Shown here: positions 6,554 through 12,811 of the stretch, in pieces
How the letters are laid out: each line of letters begins with the position of its first letter
Position numbering within the stretch: position 1 is the first letter of the stretch
DNA from: Bradyrhizobium sp. AS23.2
GTDB taxonomy: Bacteria > Pseudomonadota > Alphaproteobacteria > Rhizobiales > Xanthobacteraceae
NCBI RefSeq assembly: GCF_001908185.1
Contig: NZ_LGHM01000231.1
Location: forward strand, 1-33,076
Direction: 5' to 3'
DNA: 33,076 nt
Notes under the pieces: model-generated
Seen by the model: only the letters and a program-made list of their open reading frames with translations
Told to the model about the DNA's origin: nothing
The model's database searches: none
Translations under genes and position numbers: made by a program

Positions 6554-7615
6554 ATGCTCGCGACGCTGAACAGCAGGCAAATCGTCGATGAGATCGTGAA
6601 GGACACGGTCAAAGACAACGATCCGCACGACGCCGTGCAGATTTCGCCTGAGATCGTGCTTGCCTCACGCCCCGGCAGCGTGTCGCCCGCGCTTGCGCCG
6701 GAGATCACGCCCCGTCCAGAGCCCAAGATGAATCCGGAGCCGAAGTTCAGTCCTGTCTTGGAGCCGCAGGTCTTGAAGCCGCAGGTCTTGAAGCCGCAGG
6801 TCTTGAAGCCGCAGGTCTTGGAGCCGCAGGCTGCGGCGCCCTCGGTCGACACGACCGTGCGGGTCGCGCCCGGCGATGGTCTCAGCCGGCAGAAGCGATC
6901 GTCCGCCGGCAAGTGGCTGCGCGGCGCATTCGTCACGTTTTTGTTTGCGGGCGGCAGCGTGGCTGCCACACTCGCCTGGGAGAAGCACGGCGATACCGCA
7001 AAGCAGATGCTCGCGGAATGGACGCCCGCGCTGGTGTCGCTGATACCTTCGACATCGCAGACAGCGCCGGTCGCCGCTGCGCAGGCCGTACCACCCGCGA
7101 CGCAGGCAGTAGCCGATCAAGCGGCCGATCCATCTGCGCCACCGCCTGCGGCTCAGCTTGCAGCAGCCGCGCCCGCGACAGCAGCAGCCGCGCCCGCGGC
7201 ATCAGAGGCCGAAGCTGCGCCGTCGGTGCAATCGATGACGCACGATCTCGCCGCGATGGCGCAGCAGATCGAACAGCTCAAGGCCAACATCGCCGAGTTG
7301 AAGGCTGGACAGGAGCAGATGGCGCGCGAGATGACGAAGCCACCTGCACCGAGGCCGGTGGCTGAGACGAGGCCTATCGAGCCGCGCGCGCGTGTGTCTG
7401 CAGTGCCTCCACGGCCCGCGGCTCCGCCGGTACGCAAACCGAAGCCAGTCGTGTCGCAAACCTATGCGCCGGCTTATGCGCCCGCGCCGCTCGCGCCTCC
7501 GCCGCCATCTTCACAGGCCGTCGCAGCCCCGCCGCCGGCCGCGCCGGTTATCACGACGCAAGCCGTCGCCGATGACAACGGGCCTGTCGTGCGCCCGCCG
7601 ATGCCGGTGCATTGA
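6554..7615 (+). CDS. Membrane-anchored coiled-coil, Ala/Pro-rich protein with VLKPQ tandem repeat
   Basis: A 353-residue protein; ATG 6554 is set by AAAGGAG six bases upstream. An acidic N-terminus (MLATLNSRQIVDEIVKDTVK) leads to five tandem VL(E/K)PQ units at residues about 68-92. A single membrane segment, 'GAFVTFLFAGGSVAATLAW' (about 125-143), is followed by an Ala/Pro-rich linker, a predicted coiled coil 'MTHDLAAMAQQIEQLKANIAELKAGQEQM' written here as residues about 229-257, and a long Pro-rich tail. The topology suggests a cytoplasmic N-terminus and an elongated periplasmic part. I know of no assigned function. It is divergent from the L,D-transpeptidase gene, which fits an envelope role but does not prove one. 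Confidence 0.75.
   Translation: MLATLNSRQIVDEIVKDTVKDNDPHDAVQISPEIVLASRPGSVSPALAPEITPRPEPKMNPEPKFSPVLEPQVLKPQVLKPQVLKPQVLEPQAAAPSVDTTVRVAPGDGLSRQKRSSAGKWLRGAFVTFLFAGGSVAATLAWEKHGDTAKQMLAEWTPALVSLIPSTSQTAPVAAAQAVPPATQAVADQAADPSAPPPAAQLAAAAPATAAAAPAASEAEAAPSVQSMTHDLAAMAQQIEQLKANIAELKAGQEQMAREMTKPPAPRPVAETRPIEPRARVSAVPPRPAAPPVRKPKPVVSQTYAPAYAPAPLAPPPPSSQAVAAPPPAAPVITTQAVADDNGPVVRPPMPVH
6755..6829 (+). repeat. 15-bp coding tandem repeat, five units
   Basis: Five head-to-tail copies of GTCTTGRAGCCGCAG start at 6755, 6770, 6785, 6800 and 6815. The first and last units carry GAG (Glu), the middle three AAG (Lys). The unit length keeps the reading frame. Confidence 0.95.
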
Positions 7616-7742
7616 CGAATATCGCGCGACGGTCCGTCACGGCAAACCGCTGCGCGGCGAACGGTACGCCGTCCGAGTCGATGTGATGTGTTGAGTCCGG
7701 GCAATTACGGGAAGCGATGCTTCGGTCGGTTTCCGGCACCCC

Positions 7743-7784
7743 AAGAGAAAAGGCCGTCGGGATCTATGCCGCCGGCCTTCTCTT
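7743..7784. terminator. Terminator-type hairpin
   Basis: AAGAGAAAAGGCCGTCGG (7743-7760) pairs with CCGCCGGCCTTCTCTT (7769-7784), with one mismatch and a two-base bulge. The A-rich and T-rich ends make it readable as a terminator in either direction. It closes the 6554-7615 gene. Confidence 0.65.
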
Positions 7785-7849
7785 GCAACTGCCGGTTCCC
7801 GGAGCCCGGTTCTGTTGCAATTTCATGCCTAATGATCAGATCGGCATAC

Positions 7850-7865
7850 TTAATAAATCCTTAAC
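7850..7865 (+). promoter_or_regulatory. CtrA-type box
   Basis: TTAA (7850-7853), seven bases, TTAAC (7861-7865): an exact TTAA-N7-TTAAC match, 143 nt before the DUF6894 gene. The flanking DNA is AT-rich for this genome. Confidence 0.45.
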
Positions 7866-8008
7866 GTGCCTGCGACCCGCACATCATTTCTGCGCCATAA
7901 GCACAGAGATTGCGCGATCCGTTCATTCGATAGATATCGACTCAGTGGTATCATCCGCATGTGTTGAGATTTCCAATGAAGCTCAGCTCATCACACCGGG
8001 AGATTCGG

Positions 8009-8239
8009 ATGCCCTACTACTCCTTCGATCTTGTGGTTGGTGAAGAGTTCAAGAACCAGGGCGGAATCATCCTCGAAGACATCGAGGTTGCCTCCGATCG
8101 CGCCGACCAGTTAGCAAACGAGCTATCGCAGGTGAAGCCGGAGCTGCAACGGAAGGGTTGCTCGGTGCGCGTTACCGACCGCAATCACAACGAGGTCTAT
8201 CGCACACCGCTCGATCCCGTGCCGGCCTGGCAGCGCTAG
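8009..8239 (+). CDS. DUF6894-like small protein
   Basis: A 76-residue protein starting at ATG 8009, with GGGAG six bases upstream. It opens MPYYSFDLVVGEEFKNQGGI, the short 'MP-aromatic-x-F-D' opening with an 'E-G/Q-hydrophobic' turn seen in DUF6894 proteins, which are numerous in Bradyrhizobium and related genera. An amphipathic helix rich in Ala/Asp/Glu follows ('ASDRADQLANELSQVKPEL'), then a basic strand 'GCSVRVTDRNHNEVYR'. No function is established for the family. The assignment rests on this pattern only. It ends tail to tail with a dehydrogenase remnant. Confidence 0.7.
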   Translation: MPYYSFDLVVGEEFKNQGGIILEDIEVASDRADQLANELSQVKPELQRKGCSVRVTDRNHNEVYRTPLDPVPAWQR

Positions 8240-8381
8240 CTAGTCGCCCAGCATCGGCGCCTCGAACCAGCACGCCCTCACCGACCAGGCGTTGCGCGAT
8301 TGCGCGACCGATGCCGTTGCCCGCGCCGGTGACCAGCGCGGTGTCGCGTGCGGGATCGAATGGCGTGCTGAACAGGCTCAT
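8240..8381 (-). pseudogene. N-terminal remnant of a short-chain dehydrogenase/reductase
   Basis: From ATG 8381, behind GGAGA, the frame reads MSLFSTPFDPARDTALVTGA then 'GNGIGRAIAQRLVGEGVLV'. TGAGNGIGRA is the classical SDR cofactor motif (TGxxxGIG). After about 42 residues similarity stops: there is no NNAG, no catalytic Ser and no YxxxK, and the frame runs into the antisense of the DUF6894 gene. A complete SDR has about 250 residues. A shifted frame stops at TAG 8242-8240, so a deletion with frame change is likely. A start codon and ribosome site survive, so a short peptide may still be made. Confidence 0.7.
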
Positions 8382-8504
8382 GTCGCTCTCCGGTGTCGAG
8401 AGGCCGCCACGATAGCGCAGCGACGCGCGACAATCGCGTCCCGGCACCATTGCGGAGCGGCCTGCCGGACGCTAGCCTCCCCAGAAAACGAGGAGGTACC
8501 AAGG

Positions 8505-8894
8505 ATGCGCACCGGTTTCCTGATGGCAGGCCTGTTGCTGATCGCCGCTCCGGCCCAAGCCGAGGACCATCCACGCTCGACCTATGTGACGATGGTCTTG
8601 CAGGCCTTCGCCGCCAAGGTCGAATGTCCCGGCACGGATGTCGCCTACCAGGACCTGGTGCAAAAGGCGCAGCAGATGCACCTCCCCGACGACACCACCG
8701 AGAAGGTGCGTAAGGCGATTGCCTGGATGCACACCGGCGGCAAGATGGGCGAGAAGCAGGCCGACGACATCATGGCGGAGGTCGCGGTGGCGACCCAGAT
8801 GACCGATCTCGACCAGCGCCGCCTCGGCATGACCAATTGGTGCGAGGCGCAGAAGACCAACCTCGCCGGCCTGATCCGCAGCAAGGGCGGCTAG
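8505..8894 (+). CDS. Small periplasmic protein of unknown function
   Basis: A 129-residue protein from ATG 8505 behind GAGGAGG. Residues 1-19 are a signal peptide (MRTGFLMAGLLLIAAPAQA). The mature part is predicted to be all helical, with 'YVTMVLQAFAAKVECPGTDVA' and 'DLVQKAQQMHLPDDTTEKVRKAIAWM'. Two Cys residues, one near residue 41 and one in 'TNWCEAQKTN' near 112, could form a disulphide. I recognise no family. Its stop abuts a family 2 dispersed repeat, whose 15-bp hairpin probably ends the transcript. Confidence 0.75.
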   Translation: MRTGFLMAGLLLIAAPAQAEDHPRSTYVTMVLQAFAAKVECPGTDVAYQDLVQKAQQMHLPDDTTEKVRKAIAWMHTGGKMGEKQADDIMAEVAVATQMTDLDQRRLGMTNWCEAQKTNLAGLIRSKGG

Positions 8895-8989
8895 AGCGTT
8901 TTCGAACGAAATGGACACCGGTTCGCGGATAGAAAACGCGTCAAAATGAGAATCCAGAGTCCCGTTCCGATTCCATCGGAACGGGACTC
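8893..8989. repeat. Dispersed repeat, family 2, copy A
   Basis: The element begins AGAGCGTTTTCGAACGAA at the stop of the preceding gene and ends in a perfect 15-bp hairpin, GAGTCCCGTTCCGAT (8957-8971) with a TCC loop and its complement (8975-8989). A second copy in opposite orientation is at 24647-24746. Confidence 0.85.
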
Positions 8990-9096
8990 CAAGCACTCTT
9001 TCGCGGCGTTAAGCACGCCGCGACGGAACCGCCGTCACGGCCAATAATCGTCACATTCCTCGCCAGCATGTGGGCATCTTCGAACAGGAGAAGCCC

Positions 9097-9348
9097 ATGC
9101 GAATTGCTCATCTCGTCTTCGCCGGCGCGCTCGCGGCGAGCGCCGTGCTGGCTGCGCCGGTGCAGGCCAGGAATTCCGACGCCCAGAAGGGCGAAGACAA
9201 ATCGACCGCGCCGTCATCGTGCAGCGCCTATCAGCAGGCGCCGGACGGATCGTGGGAGCAGCTCCCCTGCAAGGAAACGGGCGAACGCAGCCAGCCACAG
9301 ACCCAGCACAAGTCTGGCGTGCAAGGCGCCGAACAGGGCGAGCGCTGA
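9097..9348 (+). CDS. Small secreted protein of unknown function
   Basis: An 83-residue protein; ATG 9097 follows CAGGAG by six bases. The signal peptide is MRIAHLVFAGALAASAVLAA with a likely cut after 'PVQA' (about residue 24). The mature protein is hydrophilic and low in structure, with a central 'SSCSAYQQAPDGSWEQLPC' that carries its two Cys 15 residues apart, so a small disulphide loop is possible. The tail is rich in Gln, Glu and Gly. I know no family or partner. Confidence 0.65.
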   Translation: MRIAHLVFAGALAASAVLAAPVQARNSDAQKGEDKSTAPSSCSAYQQAPDGSWEQLPCKETGERSQPQTQHKSGVQGAEQGER

Positions 9349-9440
9349 GACACTCTCCGCGCGGAACCTTCGTGGTCGAGGCGCTGGCGAGCCGCGTCCT
9401 CGACACGATCAAGGATGGGAACCGGGCGAGCTGGTCGCGA

Positions 9441-9626
9441 TCAGCTGTGGTGAGGCCCACGCATGATCTTCATGGCGTCGACAATGTGACGCCACTCCTT
9501 GGCCTCATCGGCCTCGCCGCGCCCCTCGCAGGCCTGCGCCCGTTCGGCGGCCTTCGCAATCGCAGCGAAACCATGCCGTTCCAGCATCTGCCGCGCGACG
9601 GTGTGGACCTGGACCTCGGACATCAT
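9441..9626 (-). CDS. Small conserved-looking helical protein
   Basis: A 61-residue protein with tandem start codons (ATG 9626, ATG 9623) behind GGGAGA. The whole sequence looks like two or three helices: 'VHTVARQMLERHGFAAIAK', 'AAERAQACEGRGEADEAKEW' and 'RHIVDAMKIMRG'. The 'HG-AxAxAxxAAERA..G..DEAK-W' pattern resembles short proteins found widely in Bradyrhizobium. No function is known to me. It is on the same strand as minCDE but lies 240 nt downstream beyond a terminator hairpin, so it is probably a separate unit. Confidence 0.6.
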   Translation of the reverse strand: MMSEVQVHTVARQMLERHGFAAIAKAAERAQACEGRGEADEAKEWRHIVDAMKIMRGPHHS

Positions 9627-9795
9627 GGGCGCTCTCCCGTTTGACGAAACCGCGGAGCCATCGGCCTGCCGTCCCGCGGGTCCGTTACAACGATGAGAGC
9701 GCAGGTCCCGTTCCGCCCACTGCCGATCACATTGGCAGGCCCAGGAGCTTGAACGGCTCGAAGCGTGAAACCGTGTTTGGCAAGCCAGCACGACA

Positions 9796-9827
9796 AAGGC
9801 GGCCCGCCATGCCCAGCGGACCGCCTT
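9796..9827. terminator. Terminator hairpin downstream of minE
   Basis: AAGGCGGCCCGC (9796-9807) and GCGGACCGCCTT (9816-9827) pair over 12 bp with one mismatch and an 8-nt loop. On the reverse strand the stem ends CCGCCTTTG, about 40 nt after the minE stop. Confidence 0.6.
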
Positions 9828-9865
9828 CTCACCCACCCCAAATTGTAAGTCTTCGGCCGCGTCCC

Positions 9866-10147
9866 CTACCCAACCGCCACGCGCTTGCGCTCCAAGTCGT
9901 TCGGCACCTCGATATCGACCTCCAGGGTCGACACCTCGTCGCCACGATCGAGCCGTACGATCACCTTGGTCGGGTCCAGCTTTACGTGCTTGGACACGAC
10001 GGCGAGAATTTCCTCACGCAGTACGCCGAGCAGGTCGGGTTGGCCGCGCATTCCACGCTCGTGCGCAAGCAGTATCTGCAACCGTTCGCGAGCGACGGGT
10101 GCCGTGGCCTTGTTGCCGCGGAGAAGTCGAAGCAGACCCATGCTCAT
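9866..10147 (-). CDS. minE: Cell division topological specificity factor MinE
   Basis: A 93-residue MinE. The N-terminal 'MGLLRLLRGNK' is the membrane-contact segment, 'PVARERLQILLAHERG' the part that binds MinD and displaces MinC, and 'LREEILAVVSKHVKLDPTKVIVRLDRGDEVSTLEVDIEVP' (about residues 43-82) the dimerisation domain. MinE stimulates MinD ATPase and drives pole-to-pole oscillation so that the division site stays at mid-cell. ATG 10147 overlaps the minD stop as ATGA, so translation is coupled. A second in-frame ATG (10141) is possible. Length matches rhizobial MinE. Confidence 0.95.
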   Translation of the reverse strand: MSMGLLRLLRGNKATAPVARERLQILLAHERGMRGQPDLLGVLREEILAVVSKHVKLDPTKVIVRLDRGDEVSTLEVDIEVPNDLERKRVAVG

Positions 10148-10959
10148 GCAGCCCTCCGCCGCAGCAGACGATCCATGAATCCCTTGCGTTCGGTCGGCAC
10201 CTGCATCTTCACGGTGTCGCCGCACAGGCGCCGCGCCGCGTCGATGTAGGCCCGCGCCGGTGCGCCATCGACGTTCGACAACGTCACCGGCGTGCCGACG
10301 TTGGAGGCTTTCAGCACGTCCTGGCTCTCAGGAATGATGCCGAGCAAAGGCGTTGCGAGGATTTCCAGGATGTCGTCGATGGTCAGCATCTCGCCGCGCG
10401 CCGCGCGGGAGGGATCATATCGGGTGATGAGAATGTGTTTCTCGACGCGCTCGCCCTTCTCGGCCCGCACGGTCTTGGAATCGAGCATGCCGATGATACG
10501 ATCGGAATCGCGCACCGAGGAGACTTCCGGATTGGTGACGATGACCGCTTCGTCCGCGAAGCGCATCGCCATGGCGGCGCCGCGCTCGATGCCAGCCGGG
10601 CTGTCGCAGATCACCCAGTCGAAGCGGGTGCGCAGGTCGTCGATGACCTTGCCCACGCCCTCTTCCGTCAGCGCGTCCTTGTCGCGGGTTTGCGAGGCCG
10701 GGAGCAGCCACAGATTCTCCAGCCGCTTGTCGCGGATCAGCGCCTGCGGCAGTTTTGCGACGCCCTGCACCACGTTGATGAGGTCGAACACGACGCGGCG
10801 CTCGGCCCCCATGACGAGGTCGAGGTTGCGCAAGCCGACGTCGAAATCAACGACGACGACCTTGTCGCCGCGCTGCGCAAGCGCAGCCCCAAGTGCGGCG
10901 GTCGTCGTCGTCTTGCCGACGCCACCCTTTCCAGATGTCACGACCAGTACCTTGGCCAT
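10144..10959 (-). CDS. minD: Septum site-determining ATPase MinD
   Basis: A 271-residue ParA-like ATPase. The deviant Walker A 'KGGVGKTT' is at 11-18 with the signature Lys11, switch I 'DFDVGLRNLD' at about 38-47, and switch II 'CDSPAGIE' at about 118-125. The C-terminal amphipathic helix 'KGFMDRLLRRR' is the membrane-targeting sequence. ATP-bound MinD dimerises on the inner membrane, recruits MinC, and is released by MinE. AAGGAG is placed 9 nt before ATG 10959, and only 19 nt separate it from minC. All key residues are present. Confidence 0.97.
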   Translation of the reverse strand: MAKVLVVTSGKGGVGKTTTTAALGAALAQRGDKVVVVDFDVGLRNLDLVMGAERRVVFDLINVVQGVAKLPQALIRDKRLENLWLLPASQTRDKDALTEEGVGKVIDDLRTRFDWVICDSPAGIERGAAMAMRFADEAVIVTNPEVSSVRDSDRIIGMLDSKTVRAEKGERVEKHILITRYDPSRAARGEMLTIDDILEILATPLLGIIPESQDVLKASNVGTPVTLSNVDGAPARAYIDAARRLCGDTVKMQVPTERKGFMDRLLRRRAA

Positions 10960-10978
10960 CTCTACAGTCTCCTTCTGG

Positions 10979-11668
10979 TCAGTTCAGTTCAGTAATTCGC
11001 ATGGCGTTGCCTTGCAGAAAGGCCTGGGCCGGCCGGCCGCGCAAGGCCTCGTCGATATCGTCGGCGGTCTGATAAAAGCCATCGATTGCAAGCAGTTCGG
11101 CCTCGATCTTCTGACAATAGATGCGCGCGCTCGTATATCCGTTCACGCCCGCCATGGCGCGGCCGCGCAGCGCGCCGTAGACGTGAATGGAACCGCCGGC
11201 GACGATCTCGGCGCCCGAGCCGACCGAACCGAGAATGGTGATGTCGCCTTCGGGAAAGATCACGGTCTGTCCGGAGCGCACGGGGCTTTCGAGCAGCAGC
11301 GACGTTGGCTTCTTGGTCTCCACCTTCTTGGGCGCGCTCGGCTCGACCACGCAACTGCGTCCACCCGAGAGCAGCGGCGGCATCGACGGCGTCAGCCGCG
11401 CCTCCTCCACCCCCTCGATACCGAGCACGCGGATGTTGCGATCTTGAAGGCTCGTAAGCAGATGGCCGATGCCAGACTGGCTGAGATCGACCGAGGACAG
11501 ATCGACCACCACGGGACGGCCCGCGAAGAAACCCGGCGAGCGCGCGATCGTGGCGTCGATCTCCAGCAGCCAGTCCTGGATCGGAACCGTCGGAGTGAAC
11601 ACGAAGGCCACATAGGAGCGCCCGCGCAGGCGCACCATTTGGCGTTGAGATTTTGCTGCAGCCTCCAT
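10979..11668 (-). CDS. minC: Septum site-determining protein MinC
   Basis: A 229-residue MinC, first gene of minCDE. The N-terminal domain (about 1-105) is the part that antagonises FtsZ. A Pro/Lys linker with 'PKKVETKKPT' follows. The C-terminal beta-helix domain starts at 'VRSGQTVIFPEGDITILGSV' (about 130), where RSGQ is the conserved MinD-binding signature, and continues 'GGSIHVYGALRGRAMAG'. The last helix contains 'GRPAQAFLQGN'. The ribosome site before ATG 11668 is weak (GGGGAA, 16 nt away). Tandem CtrA-type boxes lie 21 and 53 nt upstream of the ATG. Confidence 0.95.
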   Translation of the reverse strand: MEAAAKSQRQMVRLRGRSYVAFVFTPTVPIQDWLLEIDATIARSPGFFAGRPVVVDLSSVDLSQSGIGHLLTSLQDRNIRVLGIEGVEEARLTPSMPPLLSGGRSCVVEPSAPKKVETKKPTSLLLESPVRSGQTVIFPEGDITILGSVGSGAEIVAGGSIHVYGALRGRAMAGVNGYTSARIYCQKIEAELLAIDGFYQTADDIDEALRGRPAQAFLQGNAMRITELN

Positions 11669-11688
11669 AGCGGCCGACTCGTTCCCCG

Positions 11689-11704
11689 TTATTGAATGGT
11701 TAAC
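11689..11704 (-). promoter_or_regulatory. CtrA-type box, minC-proximal
   Basis: Read toward minC this is G-TTAACCAT-TCA-ATAA: one mismatch from the full TTAA-N7-TTAA consensus, but with the octamer TTAACCAT known as a CtrA half site. It ends 21 nt before the minC ATG. Confidence 0.5.
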
Positions 11705-11720
11705 GATGCGGTCAATTTGG

Positions 11721-11736
11721 TTAACGGCCGGTTAAC
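11721..11736 (-). promoter_or_regulatory. CtrA-type box, minC-distal, exact consensus
   Basis: TTAACGGCCGGTTAAC is an exact TTAA-N7-TTAAC and almost palindromic, so it reads as a box on both strands. It lies 53 nt before the minC ATG. Confidence 0.6.
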
Positions 11737-11800
11737 TTCCCCGCAGACGTGCCCGACCTTTATCGTCCTCGCGAAAGCCGGAGTCTGTCCGCAGCGGCGA

Positions 11801-11835
11801 CTCGCAGCCCGGATCAGCGCAATCCGGGCTGCGAG
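11801..11835. repeat. Perfect 14-bp hairpin in the panB leader
   Basis: CTCGCAGCCCGGAT (11801-11814) and its exact complement (11822-11835) flank a 7-nt loop. No T-tract follows. It may be an isolated palindromic repeat or a leader structure. Confidence 0.7.
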
Positions 11836-11950
11836 AGCGTTGCTTCTTCGCCGTGCACACACCGAGCCTGATCGCGACCCGGATTATCTTGGATTGACAT
11901 GCTCCCGACATCCGGCTTTCGATCCGCGTCCCCGCAAATGGAGCCCGAGC

Positions 11951-12775
11951 ATGTCAGTTCAGTCCACCTCCAGACGCAAGACCGCGCCGGACATCCGTGC
12001 ACGCAAGCAGCGCGAGCCGATCGTCATGCTGACGTCCTATCACGCGCATACGGCAGCGCTGGTGGATCGGCATTGCGACGTCATTCTGGTCGGCGATTCC
12101 CTTGGAAACGTCATGCACGGTTTCGAGACCACGGTGCCGGTCACGCTCGACATGATGATCCTTCAGGGCGCGGCAGTGATGCGCGGCTCCCGGCAGGCGC
12201 TGGTCGTGGTCGATATGCCGTTCGGATCATACGAGGCCTCCAGGGAGCAGGCCTTCAACTCCGCCGTACGAATCATGAAAGAAACGCAATGCGGCGCGGT
12301 GAAGCTCGAAGGCGGGGTCCGCATGGCCGAGACGATTGCATTCCTGTCCGGGCGCGGCATCCCTGTGATGGGTCACATTGGCCTAACGCCACAATCCATC
12401 AATACGCTCGGCTCGTTCCGTGCCCAGGGACGCAATGAGGCTGACTGGGGGCCGATCGAGGAGGATGCGAAAGCGGTCGCCGATGCCGGCGCATTCTCGG
12501 TCGTCGTCGAGGCTGTAGCCGAACCGCTGGCGCGCAAGATTACGGAGACGGTTGCCATTCCCACCATCGGCATCGGCGCGAGCGCAGCCTGCGACGGCCA
12601 GGTGCTCGTGCTCGAGGACATGCTAGGGCTGTCGCCGCGACCACCGAAATTCGTCCGGCGGTACGGCAATCTCGGCCCGGCCATCGAAGCGGCGATCGAG
12701 GGGTATGCTGCCGACGTGCGGTCTCGCGCCTTTCCCGGGCCGGAACATGTGTACGAAATGAAGAAGGGCAGATGA
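11951..12775 (+). CDS. panB: 3-methyl-2-oxobutanoate hydroxymethyltransferase
   Basis: A 274-residue PanB (ketopantoate hydroxymethyltransferase, EC 2.1.2.11), which transfers a hydroxymethyl group from 5,10-methylene-tetrahydrofolate to 2-oxoisovalerate in pantothenate and CoA synthesis. Visible signatures are 'ILVGDSLGNVMHGFETT' with the metal-binding Asp, 'VVVDMPFGSYE', 'AVKLEGG', 'VMGHIGLTPQS' and 'IPTIGIGA' followed by 'CDGQVLVLEDMLGL'. ATG 11951 follows GGAG by seven bases. panC is not adjacent, so it is not in a panBC operon here. The length and all core motifs are normal for a hexa/decameric TIM-barrel PanB. Confidence 0.95.
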   Translation: MSVQSTSRRKTAPDIRARKQREPIVMLTSYHAHTAALVDRHCDVILVGDSLGNVMHGFETTVPVTLDMMILQGAAVMRGSRQALVVVDMPFGSYEASREQAFNSAVRIMKETQCGAVKLEGGVRMAETIAFLSGRGIPVMGHIGLTPQSINTLGSFRAQGRNEADWGPIEEDAKAVADAGAFSVVVEAVAEPLARKITETVAIPTIGIGASAACDGQVLVLEDMLGLSPRPPKFVRRYGNLGPAIEAAIEGYAADVRSRAFPGPEHVYEMKKGR

Positions 12776-12811
12776 TCCGCGGCGGCCGTCGGGCCTCGCT
12801 CACAGCGCCCC

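Larger units (their letters stand above)
7616..8008. other. Intergenic region with a terminator hairpin and a CtrA-type box
   Basis: This 393-base stretch has no supported gene. It contains the hairpin at 7743-7784, then AT-richer DNA with an exact CtrA-type box at 7850-7865, and the ribosome site of the DUF6894 gene at its end. The first 125 bases show nothing recognisable. Confidence 0.6.
11669..11950. other. minC-panB divergent intergenic region
   Basis: 282 bases without a gene. It holds the two CtrA-type boxes on the minC side, a CcrM-type GACTC at 11676-11680, and a perfect 14-bp hairpin at 11801-11835 on the panB side. A frame runs open upstream of panB but has no ribosome site and is not counted as coding. 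Confidence 0.6.

Noticed and set aside
6755..6829. Possible CRISPR-like array
   Set aside because: The units are 15 bp, contiguous without spacers and in frame with a coding sequence, so this is a coding tandem repeat.
11696..11950. N-terminal extension of panB
   Set aside because: The frame is open upstream, but ATG 11951 has a ribosome site, and the upstream DNA contains CtrA-type boxes and a hairpin rather than conserved protein.
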